From Kribbella soli (GTDB lineage: Bacteria > Actinomycetota > Actinomycetes > Propionibacteriales > Kribbellaceae), in contig NZ_SJJZ01000002.1 of assembly GCF_004331345.1 (NCBI RefSeq), forward strand, positions 682,001-746,000: 64,000 bases of DNA. Reading direction: 5' to 3'. A program made the position numbers and the translations under genes. How positions within the stretch are numbered: the first letter of the stretch is position 1; each line of letters opens with the position of its first letter. Positions 42,106 to 50,162 of this stretch are shown piece after piece. The notes under the pieces were generated by a model. The model ran no database searches, was not told the origin of the DNA, and saw nothing but the letters and a program-made list of their open reading frames with translations.

Positions 42106-43353
42106 CTAGCGGGTGGCGCCGGCGCGGCGCTTGTTGTAGATGTCGAAGGCAACGGCCAGCAGCAGCACCAGGCCCTTCACGATGGACTGGGTCGACTGGT
42201 CGACGCCCATCAGCTGCATCCCGTTGCTCATCACCGCCATGATCAGGCCGCCGACCATCGCCCCGACCACGGTGCCGACGCCGCCCGCGACGGCCGCGCC
42301 GCCGATGAACGCCGCCGCGATCGCGTCGAGTTCGAACATGTTGCCGGCCGCGGGCTGGGCGCCGTTGGACCGGGACGAGTAGATGACGCCGGCGACCCCG
42401 GCCAGGAAGCCCATGTTGACGAAGATCCAGAAGTTCACCTTGCGGACCTTCACACCGGACAGCATCGCGGCCGACAGGTTGCCGCCGATCGCGTAGACCT
42501 GGCGGCCGAAGACGGTGCTCTTCGTCATCAACCCGTAGGCGATCACGAGGACAGCCAGGATGATCAGGACGATCGGCAGTCCGCGGGCGTGGGCAAGCTG
42601 CCAGGCGAAGTACATGACGATCGCGGCGACCACCAGCACCCGGGCGACGAACAGCGGGAACGACTCCACCGGCTGCTCGTAGCGGATCCGTGCCAACCGG
42701 GTGCGGAACACGCTGACCGCATACCCCGCAACCGCGATCGCGGCGATGAGCAGCGTGAACGCATCGTAGCCCTGCCCGCCCAGCAGGCCGTTCAGGAAGC
42801 CGCTGGCCACCTTCTGGTAGTCGGCCGGGAACGGCGACAAGGAGACGTTGTCCAGTACCTGCATCGTCAGGCCCCGGAACAGCAACATGCCGGCCAGCGT
42901 CACGATGAACGCCGGCATGCCGACGTACGCCACCCAGAAGCCGTGCCAGGCCCCGACCGCGATGCCCACCGCGACGGCCGCCAGCACGCCCACCCACCAG
43001 GGCTGTCCGTGCTGGATGACCAGTACGGCGGACACGGCGCCCGTCAACGCGACGATCGACCCGACCGACAGGTCGATGTGGCCGGCGATGATCAGGATCA
43101 CCATGCCGATCGCCAGCACCAGGATGTAGGAGTACTGGAGCACGATGTTGGTGATGTTGCCCGGGCTGAGCAGGACACCGTCGGTCAGGAACGCGAACAG
43201 CGCCACGATCACGACGAACGCGATGTAGATCCCGCTCTGCCGCAGGTTCCGCATGATCAGGGTCAGCGGATCGCTGGTGCCGACATGCAGCGCGGCGGAG
43301 GCGCTGTCTGCTGATGCCGGTTCCGTTGACACGGAAGGCTTGGTGCTGGTCAT
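42106..43353 (-). CDS. Monosaccharide ABC transporter permease (GguB/XylH type)
   Basis: A 415-residue permease with 10 or more membrane helices and the CUT2 features [30 protein letters not shown] and [19 protein letters not shown]. The length and extra helices fit the multiple-sugar GguB/MmsB group rather than RbsC. Its ATG overlaps the ATPase stop by 4 bp (ATGA). Works with the following-listed ATPase and ChvE-like binding protein to import aldoses such as arabinose, galactose or xylose. Confidence 0.92.
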   Translation of the reverse strand: MTSTKPSVSTEPASADSASAALHVGTSDPLTLIMRNLRQSGIYIAFVVIVALFAFLTDGVLLSPGNITNIVLQYSYILVLAIGMVILIIAGHIDLSVGSIVALTGAVSAVLVIQHGQPWWVGVLAAVAVGIAVGAWHGFWVAYVGMPAFIVTLAGMLLFRGLTMQVLDNVSLSPFPADYQKVASGFLNGLLGGQGYDAFTLLIAAIAVAGYAVSVFRTRLARIRYEQPVESFPLFVARVLVVAAIVMYFAWQLAHARGLPIVLIILAVLVIAYGLMTKSTVFGRQVYAIGGNLSAAMLSGVKVRKVNFWIFVNMGFLAGVAGVIYSSRSNGAQPAAGNMFELDAIAAAFIGGAAVAGGVGTVVGAMVGGLIMAVMSNGMQLMGVDQSTQSIVKGLVLLLAVAFDIYNKRRAGATR

Positions 43354-44888
43354 CCGGCGAGCTCCTTCTCCTTCGTCATGAGCGCCATGAGCTCTTCCTG
43401 AGTGGCCCCGGCCACCGGCAGCTCGCCGGTGATCCGTCCGGCCGACAACGCGTAGATCCGGTCGCACATCCCCAGCAGTTCAGGGAGTTCGGAGGAGATG
43501 ACGATGACCGCCTTCCCCTCTGCGACGAGCCGGTTGATGATCGTGTAGATCTCGAACTTGGCTCCGACGTCGATACCGCGCGTGGGCTCGTCCAGGATGA
43601 GTACGTCCGGATCCGTGAAGAGCCATTTGGACAGCACGACCTTCTGCTGGTTGCCCCCGGACAGGGTGCCGACGGTGTCCAGCACGGTGCGCGTCTTGAT
43701 GTTCATCTCCCGCCGGCCCCGCTCGGCGACCTTGATCTCCTCGTTGCCGTTGACCCACCCGGCCCGGGCCAGCTTGCCGAGCGCGGCGGCGGAGACGTTC
43801 GCACGGACGTCGGCGATCAGGTTCAGCCCGTACCGCTTGCGATCCTCGGTGGCGTAGGCGATGCCGCTGGAGATCGCCTCGGCCACGGTTCGGGCCCGGA
43901 CCTGCTTGCCGTGCAGGTACAGCCGGCCGCTGATATTGCGCCCGTACGAACGCCCGAAGACGCTCATCGCGAGTTCGGTGCGTCCCGCACCCATCAGTCC
44001 GGCGATGCCGACGACCTCACCGGCGCGCACGGACAGGTTCGCTCCGTCGACGACCTTGCGCGGCTGGACCGGGTGCCACACCGTCCAGTCCTCGATCCGC
44101 AGTACTTCGGGTCCGGGGTCGGAGTCGCGGACCGGGTAGAAGCTCTCGAGGTCGCGGCCGACCATGCCGCGGATGATCCGCTCCTGGGTGACCTCCCCCG
44201 AGGTCATGTCGAGCGTCTCCACCGTGCGACCGTCACGGATCACCGTGGTGGAGTCGGCGATCGCGGTGATCTCGCTCAGCTTGTGGGAGATCATGATGCA
44301 GGTGATCCCGCGGTCCCGGAGCCGCCGGAGCAGGTCGAGCAGGTGGGCCGAGTCGACGTCGTTGAGCGCGGCGGTCGGCTCGTCGAGGATCAGCAACCGG
44401 ACGTCCTTCGACAACGCCTTCGCGATCTCGACCAGCTGCTGTTTGCCGACGCCGAGCTGGATCACCGGCGAGACCGGGTTCTCGTCCAGGCCGACCGATG
44501 TCAGCAGCTCGCGGGCCTCGGCGTTGGCCCGGTTCCAGTCGATCAGTCCGCCGCGCCCGCGGCGCTCGTTGCCGAGAAAGATGTTCTCCGCGATCGACAG
44601 GTACGGCACCAGCGCCAGTTCCTGATGGATGATGACGATCCCGACGGCCTCACTGTCCCGGATGCCGGTGAAGTGCACGGGCCTGCCGTCGAAGCTGATC
44701 CCGCCGTCGTAACTCCCGCTCGGGTAGACGCCGGACAGCACCTTCATCAGGGTCGACTTGCCGGCGCCGTTCTCGCCACAGATCGCGTGGATCTCCCCTC
44801 GCCGGACGGCGAGCGAGACGTCCTCGAGAGCTTTGACCCCGGGAAAGGTCTTCGTGATGCCCCGCATCTCGAGCAGCACCTCGTTCAT
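43350..44888 (-). CDS. Monosaccharide ABC transporter ATPase (GguA type)
   Basis: A 512-residue double ATPase. First domain: Walker [17 protein letters not shown] (38-53), signature [15 protein letters not shown], Walker [13 protein letters not shown]. Second domain: degenerate Walker [14 protein letters not shown], signature [15 protein letters not shown] and Walker [15 protein letters not shown]. This twin design is typical for CUT2 importers. Starts 77 bp after the binding-protein stop. Confidence 0.93.
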   Translation of the reverse strand: MNEVLLEMRGITKTFPGVKALEDVSLAVRRGEIHAICGENGAGKSTLMKVLSGVYPSGSYDGGISFDGRPVHFTGIRDSEAVGIVIIHQELALVPYLSIAENIFLGNERRGRGGLIDWNRANAEARELLTSVGLDENPVSPVIQLGVGKQQLVEIAKALSKDVRLLILDEPTAALNDVDSAHLLDLLRRLRDRGITCIMISHKLSEITAIADSTTVIRDGRTVETLDMTSGEVTQERIIRGMVGRDLESFYPVRDSDPGPEVLRIEDWTVWHPVQPRKVVDGANLSVRAGEVVGIAGLMGAGRTELAMSVFGRSYGRNISGRLYLHGKQVRARTVAEAISSGIAYATEDRKRYGLNLIADVRANVSAAALGKLARAGWVNGNEEIKVAERGRREMNIKTRTVLDTVGTLSGGNQQKVVLSKWLFTDPDVLILDEPTRGIDVGAKFEIYTIINRLVAEGKAVIVISSELPELLGMCDRIYALSAGRITGELPVAGATQEELMALMTKEKELAG

Positions 44889-44965
44889 ACATCCTCCTTC
44901 GCGGTCAGGCTGTTCAGCTCAGGCGGCCGGGCCCGGCGGATCGTGATGCCGGGCCCGGCCGTCCG

Positions 44966-46111
44966 TCACTTGGCCTGACCGGCGGCGACCTCGGCCGCCG
45001 TGTAGTAACCGGAGTCGACGAGTTGCTTCTGGATGTCTGGCTTGAAGACGGTCTGGATCGGCAGCAGGTACGACGGGACGACCTTCACGCCGTTGTCGTA
45101 CGACTTGGTGTCGTTGGCCTCCGGCTGCTTCTTCTCCAGGAACGCCACCGACGCGTTGACGGCCTGCTCGGCCAGCAGCCGCGTGTCCTTGAAGATCGTG
45201 GAGCTCTGGACACCGGTGTTGATGAGCTTGACCGACGCGATCTCCGCGTCCTGACCGGTGATCGCCGGCATCGGGTTGGCCGCCGTGCCGTAACCGACGT
45301 TCTGCAACGCGGTGATGATGCCGCGCGAAATGCCGTCGTACGGCGAGAGGACCCCGGCGACCTTGCCGCCATCGTTGTAGCTCGAGGTCAGCAGGTTCTC
45401 CATCCGCTTCTGCGCCGCCTCCTGCTGCCAGCGCAGGATCGCGACCTGCTCGAGCTTGGTCTGCTTCGACTTGACGACCAGCGAGCCGTTGTCGAGGTAC
45501 GGCTTCAGGGTGTCCATCGCACCTTGGAAGAAGAAGTGCGTGTTGTTGTCGTCGAGTGAACCGGCGAAGACCTCGATGTTGAGCGGCCCGGCCTTGGTGC
45601 CCTTGGAGCCGTCCGCGTTCTCCAGGCCCAGCCCGCGAAGAAGCGCCTTGGCCTGGGCGACGCCGACCTTGTAGTTGTCGAAACTGACGTAGAAGTCGAC
45701 GTTCTGGCTGCCGCGGATCAGCCGGTCGTACGCGACCACCGGGATCTTCTTGTCGGCCGCCGCCTGCAACTGACTGCTGAGCGCGGTGCCGTCGATCGCG
45801 GCGATGACCAGCACGTCGGCGCCCTGGGTGATCATCTGATCCACCTGCTGCGACTGGGTCGGGATGTCGTCGTTCGCGTACTGCAGATCGACCTTGTACC
45901 CCTTCGCCTCGAGCTTCTCCTTCACCGCCTTCCCGTCGGCGATCCAGCGCTCCGACGTCTGGGTCGGCATCGACACCCCGATGGTCAGATCCTTGGGCTG
46001 CTGACTCGCGGTGTCGGTGGTCCCGCCCGCTCCTTGTCCGCCGCACGCCGCGAGGCCGAGCACCAGCAAGGCCCCACTCAGAGTGGCCACAAACCTCTTC
46101 TTCACGAACAC
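44966..46111 (-). CDS. ChvE-like monosaccharide-binding lipoprotein
   Basis: A 381-residue type I sugar-binding protein. Lipoprotein signal with LGLAAC (Cys23), then the ChvE/GguAB-associated opening LTIGVSMPTQTSERWIADGK, VLVIAAIDGTAL and PVVAYDRLIRGSQNVDFYVSFDN, which is the pentose/aldose-binding pattern. ChvE relatives bind L-arabinose, D-galactose, D-xylose and similar sugars. GTG start with GGGAGGGG 2-4 bp upstream (a second GTG two codons on is equally possible). First gene of the transporter operon; two abutting LacI-type operators lie 49-76 bp upstream. Confidence 0.92.
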   Translation of the reverse strand: MFVKKRFVATLSGALLVLGLAACGGQGAGGTTDTASQQPKDLTIGVSMPTQTSERWIADGKAVKEKLEAKGYKVDLQYANDDIPTQSQQVDQMITQGADVLVIAAIDGTALSSQLQAAADKKIPVVAYDRLIRGSQNVDFYVSFDNYKVGVAQAKALLRGLGLENADGSKGTKAGPLNIEVFAGSLDDNNTHFFFQGAMDTLKPYLDNGSLVVKSKQTKLEQVAILRWQQEAAQKRMENLLTSSYNDGGKVAGVLSPYDGISRGIITALQNVGYGTAANPMPAITGQDAEIASVKLINTGVQSSTIFKDTRLLAEQAVNASVAFLEKKQPEANDTKSYDNGVKVVPSYLLPIQTVFKPDIQKQLVDSGYYTAAEVAAGQAK

Positions 46112-46159
46112 TTCCCCTCCGGGATACGTGTCACTCCCACATCGCTGGCCCGATCGAAT

Positions 46160-46187
46160 TGTTAGCGCTCACATGTTTGCGCTCACA
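46160..46187. promoter_or_regulatory. Two abutting ara-type operators before the ChvE-like gene
   Basis: TGTTAGCGCTCACA (46160-46173) is followed without a gap by TGTTTGCGCTCACA (46174-46187). Both match the 14-bp sites at the araB promoter. On the minus strand TTGACC about 10 bp before the pair could be the -35, placing the sites over the spacer and -10. Shared operators tie the transporter to araBDA. Confidence 0.7.
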
Positions 46188-46434
46188 TGCAGGTTGGTCA
46201 ATACATCAACCAGACATCCGCGCGTCACGGTCTCGTAACGGCAAACTCGCCGGACCTCGTCGACGCATCACCGAAACCCGTTTCAGGCAAAGGATTTCCG
46301 CACACAACGCGGCATGGCGTCCCGCCAATTGCGACCGCCAGATGGGGAACGCAGAAGGTCATCACCCAACGCTGGACACGTTAACAACTGAAACATACTC
46401 ACCAGCCCGAGCGCGGTCATGCCGCGCCACTGGG

Positions 46435-46659
46435 TCAGCGATCGGTTGCTGCTGCGCGGTGGTCCAACTCGCGCTGCAACCGTTGCCGATAGATCTGGAA
46501 CCGAATGTTGAGTACTCCCGGGCCGCCGTCAGGTGGCGGGGATCTGTCACCGAGCGCATCGTCGATGGCCGCCAGCGCGTCACTCAGCTCGTCGGTCCGC
46601 CAGGAGTCGAAATGCGCTGAGCGGGCCAGACGATCCAGATACCCGGCAACCATCGTCAT
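46435..46659 (-). CDS. Small hypothetical protein
   Basis: A 74-residue helical protein: MTMVAGYLDRLARSAHFDSW, a Pro/Gly turn (SPPPDGGPG) and a second helix NIRFQIYRQRLQRELDHR. No family recognised. The ATG at 46659 gives a compact helix-turn-helix-like hairpin of helices; the frame is open further upstream. It has an isolated position, divergent from the DUF2188-like gene at 46944. Confidence 0.5.
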   Translation of the reverse strand: MTMVAGYLDRLARSAHFDSWRTDELSDALAAIDDALGDRSPPPDGGPGVLNIRFQIYRQRLQRELDHRAAATDR

Positions 46660-46825
46660 GATCTCGACGCGACAGAGACAACGAAATTCCGGAACACCCG
46701 CCCCAACCCCCAAGCGCGATATCGCTGGCTGCCAGGGTCCAGGGCCACCTCAATGGTGATTGGAGGCTATCACTCCGATACGGGCGGCGACAGCCGCGGA
46801 GCAGGACCGACGGCCCGGCGAACTC

Positions 46826-46839
46826 GGGACTTTTGGCCC
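46826..46839. promoter_or_regulatory. DosR/DevR-like box 1
   Basis: GGGACTTTTGGCCC agrees with the 14-bp core of the mycobacterial DosR site (GGGACTWWAGTCCC) at 12 positions, with a preceding TC and following GC. It lies 104 bp before the DUF2188-like gene at 46944 and 166 bp from the small gene at 46659. The binding protein is inferred. Confidence 0.5.
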
Positions 46840-46943
46840 GCTCACTCGGCCCGGGCGCACGGCACAGTCAGAAGTAGAACCAGCCGGTTTCGTGTGGCCA
46901 GATTCTGGGGCTTGCCCGGCGCCGGCGATGGGAGGCGGCCTCG

Positions 46944-47261
46944 ATGACAACGCGCGACGACACCGGGCTGAGTGACGACACCTCACTCCACGCCGACGTG
47001 GAAACCTACTACCAGAACGACGCGTGGCACACGCGTCGCTGCGACTCCCCCGAGCCGTTCGCCTCCGGCCCCAGCCGGGTCCGGCTGATCGCCATCGGCG
47101 TCGAGGTCGCCCGGTGGAACGGCCTCTGCCACATCATCCGCGACATCGACGGCACCATGGTCGAGTTCAACAGGTACACCACCGGCCCGTACCCGAGCCG
47201 CTCTCCTGGCGCCGGCCCGCGCCACAGTGTGGCGCGAGCCGGTTTGGAGGTCAGGCGGTGA
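46944..47261 (+). CDS. DUF2188-like protein
   Basis: A 105-residue protein whose residues 16-77 align gap-free with the 11145 protein: VETYYQNDAWHTRR, DSPEPF, then LIAIGVEVARW, CHIIRDIDGTMVEFNRY. The C-terminal 28 residues (Ser/Pro/Gly/Arg-rich) are unique to it. GGGAGG lies about 9 bp before the ATG. Its end overlaps the convergent FG-GAP gene by 11 bp. Function unknown; a DosR-like box upstream suggests control by oxygen or redox state. Confidence 0.75.
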   Translation: MTTRDDTGLSDDTSLHADVETYYQNDAWHTRRCDSPEPFASGPSRVRLIAIGVEVARWNGLCHIIRDIDGTMVEFNRYTTGPYPSRSPGAGPRHSVARAGLEVRR

Positions 47262-48153
47262 TCGCGGTCATGCTGTTCCAGCCTGAGCCGACGAGTACCG
47301 CGGGCAGGGTCCAGCCGCCGGTACCGCTGCCGCGGTACATGTACAGCTGTCCGGACGCGTTGCGAACCAGCAGATCCACCTTGTCGTCGCCGTTGAAGTC
47401 CCACGGACTCACGATCGCCGTCAGGTTCTGCCAACCCGACCCGATCAGGGTCCGGCCCGGCAACCAACCACCGTGACCGTCGCCCCGGTAGAGCCACAGG
47501 CTGCCGCCCGCGTCGCGAGCCGTCAGGTCCACGAAGGTGTCGCCGTCGAAGTCACCAGGCCCTCGCAGCGAGGTCATGGCGTTCCAGCCGGTCCCGTACC
47601 CCACGCGTTGAAGCCAGCCACCGTTGCCATCACCTGGGTAGAGCCACAGCTGCCCTGTGTTCTGCCGGGCCAGCACGTCCATGTGACCGTCACCGTTGAA
47701 GTCGCCCGGCCCGAAGATCGACGTCATCGTGTTCCAGCCACTCCCGTAGCGCTTCCAGAGCAGCCATCCACCCTGGCCGTTGCCGGAGTACAGGATCAGG
47801 TAGCCCGCGCTGTCGATCGCGATCAGGTCCGCCTTCCCGTCGCCGTCGAAGTCCCCGGGCGCGAGGATCGCGGTCATCGCATCCCAGCCTTGGCTGTAGC
47901 CGATGCGTGGCAGCCAGCCGGCCGCCCCGTTGCCCGGGTACAGCCACAGACGTCCGGTGGTGTCGACGGACAGAACGTCCGAGTTGGTGTCACCGTTGAA
48001 GTCGTTGTTCTTGACGACCAGTGCGGCCGGTGAGGCCGTCGTTGTCGCCTTCTGCTCGGCTGCGGAGGAGATCGACGTACCGGCCAGCAGCAGGCTCATG
48101 CCCGCCACCATCACCAGTCCCGCTCGTCCTCCAAGGCGCAAGCGTCCACGCAT
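47251..48153 (-). CDS. Secreted FG-GAP/VCBS repeat protein
   Basis: A 300-residue exported protein. After a signal peptide (MRGRLRLGGRAGLVMVAGMS, then LLLAGTSISSAA) there are five very regular repeats of about 50 residues, each with a calcium-type loop such as GDFDGDGKADLIAID, GDFNGDGHMDVLARQ and GDFDGDTFVDLTARD, followed by LWLYPGNGAGGW-like strands. This is a small seven-blade-type or partial beta-propeller with no enzyme domain; probably a Ca-binding adhesion or lectin-like module. ATG chosen after GAGGGGGAA. Divergent from the haem kinase gene. Confidence 0.88.
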   Translation of the reverse strand: MRGRLRLGGRAGLVMVAGMSLLLAGTSISSAAEQKATTTASPAALVVKNNDFNGDTNSDVLSVDTTGRLWLYPGNGAAGWLPRIGYSQGWDAMTAILAPGDFDGDGKADLIAIDSAGYLILYSGNGQGGWLLWKRYGSGWNTMTSIFGPGDFNGDGHMDVLARQNTGQLWLYPGDGNGGWLQRVGYGTGWNAMTSLRGPGDFDGDTFVDLTARDAGGSLWLYRGDGHGGWLPGRTLIGSGWQNLTAIVSPWDFNGDDKVDLLVRNASGQLYMYRGSGTGGWTLPAVLVGSGWNSMTAITA

Positions 48154-48276
48154 GGAAATTCCCCCTCGTCCCTCGGTTCGGCGGCATACCGCAGAGGCCG
48201 GGTCCGGGCCCATCCGATTCGTTCGCAGCGGATGCCTTTCGACCCCACCAAACCGGACTAGTGCGGAGCTGTTCTA

Positions 48277-48290
48277 GGGTCAAAGGTCCC
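48277..48290. promoter_or_regulatory. DosR/DevR-like box 2
   Basis: GGGTCAAAGGTCCC has the 14-bp dyad form of DosR sites, with 11 of 14 core matches. It lies 84 bp before the haem-GAF kinase start and 124 bp before the divergent FG-GAP gene, so it could serve either. Confidence 0.5.
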
Positions 48291-48373
48291 AACAGCGCGT
48301 GACGCTGGTCCTACTCACTGCTCCGTACCTGTTGCTGGTTCACCGGGACGGTCACGTCACGTAGTGTTGCTGT

Positions 48374-50116
48374 GTGACTGACGGTTCGCGGTCAGGGCGT
48401 GGGGGCTGGGACGAGGGTGCGCTGGAATACGCCGGCCTGTCCCGGGTGCGTCTCGATGCGCTCTTGCAGGAACTGCTCGGCCGGGTCGACGAGATCATGG
48501 AGTACCAGGAACGCCTGCGCGCGCTCCTCGACGCGGTTGTCGGGATCGGTGCAGATCTCGATCTGAACAGCACCCTGGACCGCATCGTGTCGGCGGCCTG
48601 TGAGCTCGCCGGTGCCCGGTACGGCGCACTCGGCGTCGTCGGGCCGGACGGCAAACGACTCGTCCGCTTCATCACCCACGGCGTCACCGACGAAGAGATC
48701 GCCGCCATCGGACCGTACCCCGAGGGCCACGGCATCCTCGGCCTGCTGATCGAGCACCCCGAGTCGATCCGGATGCACGATCTCGCCGAGCACCCCCAGT
48801 CGTACGGCTTCCCGGTGAACCACCCGCCGATGAAGAGCTTCCTCGGCGTCCCGATCCGCACCCGCGAACACGCCTACGGCAACCTCTACCTCACCGAGAA
48901 AACCGGCCGCGCCGACTTCACCGAGGACGACGAACGCACCGTCACCGCCCTCGCCGCCGCGGCCGGCGTCGTCATCGACAACGCCCGGCTGTACGCCGAC
49001 ACCGAACAACGCCGGCGCTGGCACGAGGTGACCGCCGAGATCACCCAACTGATGCTCGGTGAGTTCGATCCGGACCAAGCACTCCAGCTGATCGCCCGCA
49101 GGTCTCGCGAGGTGTCCGGCACCCACGTCGCGGCCGTACTGTTCGCGGACGGCGACGAGCTGGTCGTCCGGGCAGTCGACGGGCCGCCGGAGTTCCAGCG
49201 CTTCCTCGGCCAGCGCATCCCCGACGACCTTCCGGTCCTGGGCCGCGCCGTGACCGGCGGCGAGCAGGTGACGATCGAGGACCTGGCCGAGTTGCTGAAG
49301 GACCACGGCAGCCTGACCGAGTTCCCCGAAGGTGCGCGGCTCGGCCGTACGACGATGGCACCGCTGCCGGCCGGTACGACGGGCACCGGCGGCCTGCTCG
49401 TGGTGGCCTCCGAGCAGGGCCCGGACACCGGGATGTCCGACGGTGCCAACCTGATCCGGATGTTCGCCGGCCAGGCCACGCTGGCGCTGGAGCGTGCTCA
49501 GTCGCAACGCGACCGCGACATGCTCGCGGTCCTCGAGGACCGCGACCGGATCGCCCGGGACCTGCACGACCTGGTCATCCAGCGACTCTTCGCCACCGGG
49601 CTGCAGCTCCAGGGAATGCATCGCCTGGCACGCCCCGAACACCAGCAACGGCTCGCCCAGGCCGTCGACGACATCGACTCCACCATCCACGACCTCCGGG
49701 CCGCGATCTTCGGCCTCCAGCAGGCTCCGGGCGCCAGTTCGCTGCGCGGCGACATCCAGTCACTCGTCGACGAGTACACCGGGCCGCTCGGGTTCCGGCC
49801 GCGGCTGACCTTGAGCGGCCCGATCGACACCGTCGTACCGGCCGCGGCCAGGCCGCAGATCCTCGCCACGGTGCGCGAAGCCCTGTCCAACATCGTCCGG
49901 CACGCCAAGGGTTCAGAGGCGACCGTCGAGGTCTCGGTCGGCGATGGCGTCGTCGTCGCGCGCATCACCGACGACGGCGTCGGCATCGGCCCGGGCGCGC
50001 ACCGCAGCGGCCTCCGGAACCTCACCGAACGCGCGCAGGCACTCGGCGGCACTGTCCGGATCACCGGCAACGAACCCCGCGGCACGGTGGTCGAACTCCA
50101 GGCCCCGATCGACTGA
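48374..50116 (+). CDS. DevS/DosS-like haem-GAF sensor histidine kinase
   Basis: A 580-residue cytoplasmic kinase with the mycobacterial DevS/DosS design: two GAF domains (about 55-205 and 225-375), the HisKA_3 helix with phospho-acceptor H398 in RIARDLHDLVIQRLF, and the ATPase with EALSNIVRHAKG, DDGVGIGP and LRNLTERAQALGG. In GAF-A the segment HPQSYGFPVNHPPMKSFLGVPIR carries H150 at the position of the DevS haem ligand, so it probably binds haem and senses O2, NO, CO or redox state. No response regulator is adjacent; the partner must be elsewhere. GTG start. Confidence 0.92.
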   Translation: MTDGSRSGRGGWDEGALEYAGLSRVRLDALLQELLGRVDEIMEYQERLRALLDAVVGIGADLDLNSTLDRIVSAACELAGARYGALGVVGPDGKRLVRFITHGVTDEEIAAIGPYPEGHGILGLLIEHPESIRMHDLAEHPQSYGFPVNHPPMKSFLGVPIRTREHAYGNLYLTEKTGRADFTEDDERTVTALAAAAGVVIDNARLYADTEQRRRWHEVTAEITQLMLGEFDPDQALQLIARRSREVSGTHVAAVLFADGDELVVRAVDGPPEFQRFLGQRIPDDLPVLGRAVTGGEQVTIEDLAELLKDHGSLTEFPEGARLGRTTMAPLPAGTTGTGGLLVVASEQGPDTGMSDGANLIRMFAGQATLALERAQSQRDRDMLAVLEDRDRIARDLHDLVIQRLFATGLQLQGMHRLARPEHQQRLAQAVDDIDSTIHDLRAAIFGLQQAPGASSLRGDIQSLVDEYTGPLGFRPRLTLSGPIDTVVPAAARPQILATVREALSNIVRHAKGSEATVEVSVGDGVVVARITDDGVGIGPGAHRSGLRNLTERAQALGGTVRITGNEPRGTVVELQAPID

Positions 50117-50119
50117 GAA

Positions 50120-50155
50120 CGTCGCCCCGGCGCTACCGACAGCGCCGGGACGACG
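50120..50155. terminator. Two-way terminator hairpin
   Basis: CCCGGCGCT (50126-50134) pairs perfectly with AGCGCCGGG (50141-50149) around ACCGAC; beyond one mismatch, CGTCG and CGACG add five more pairs. It lies in the 46 bp between the ends of the kinase and heparinase genes. Confidence 0.75.
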
Positions 50156-50162
50156 TGACTTC

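Noticed and set aside
42106..46111. Long frames opposite the ABC transporter genes
   Set aside because: These repeat GC-rich patterns and lack any domain; the transporter genes on the minus strand are certain.
46273..46284. GAAAC-CC-GTTTC dyad as another operator
   Set aside because: It is short, lies about 160 bp from the ChvE-like start and has no second copy in the region.
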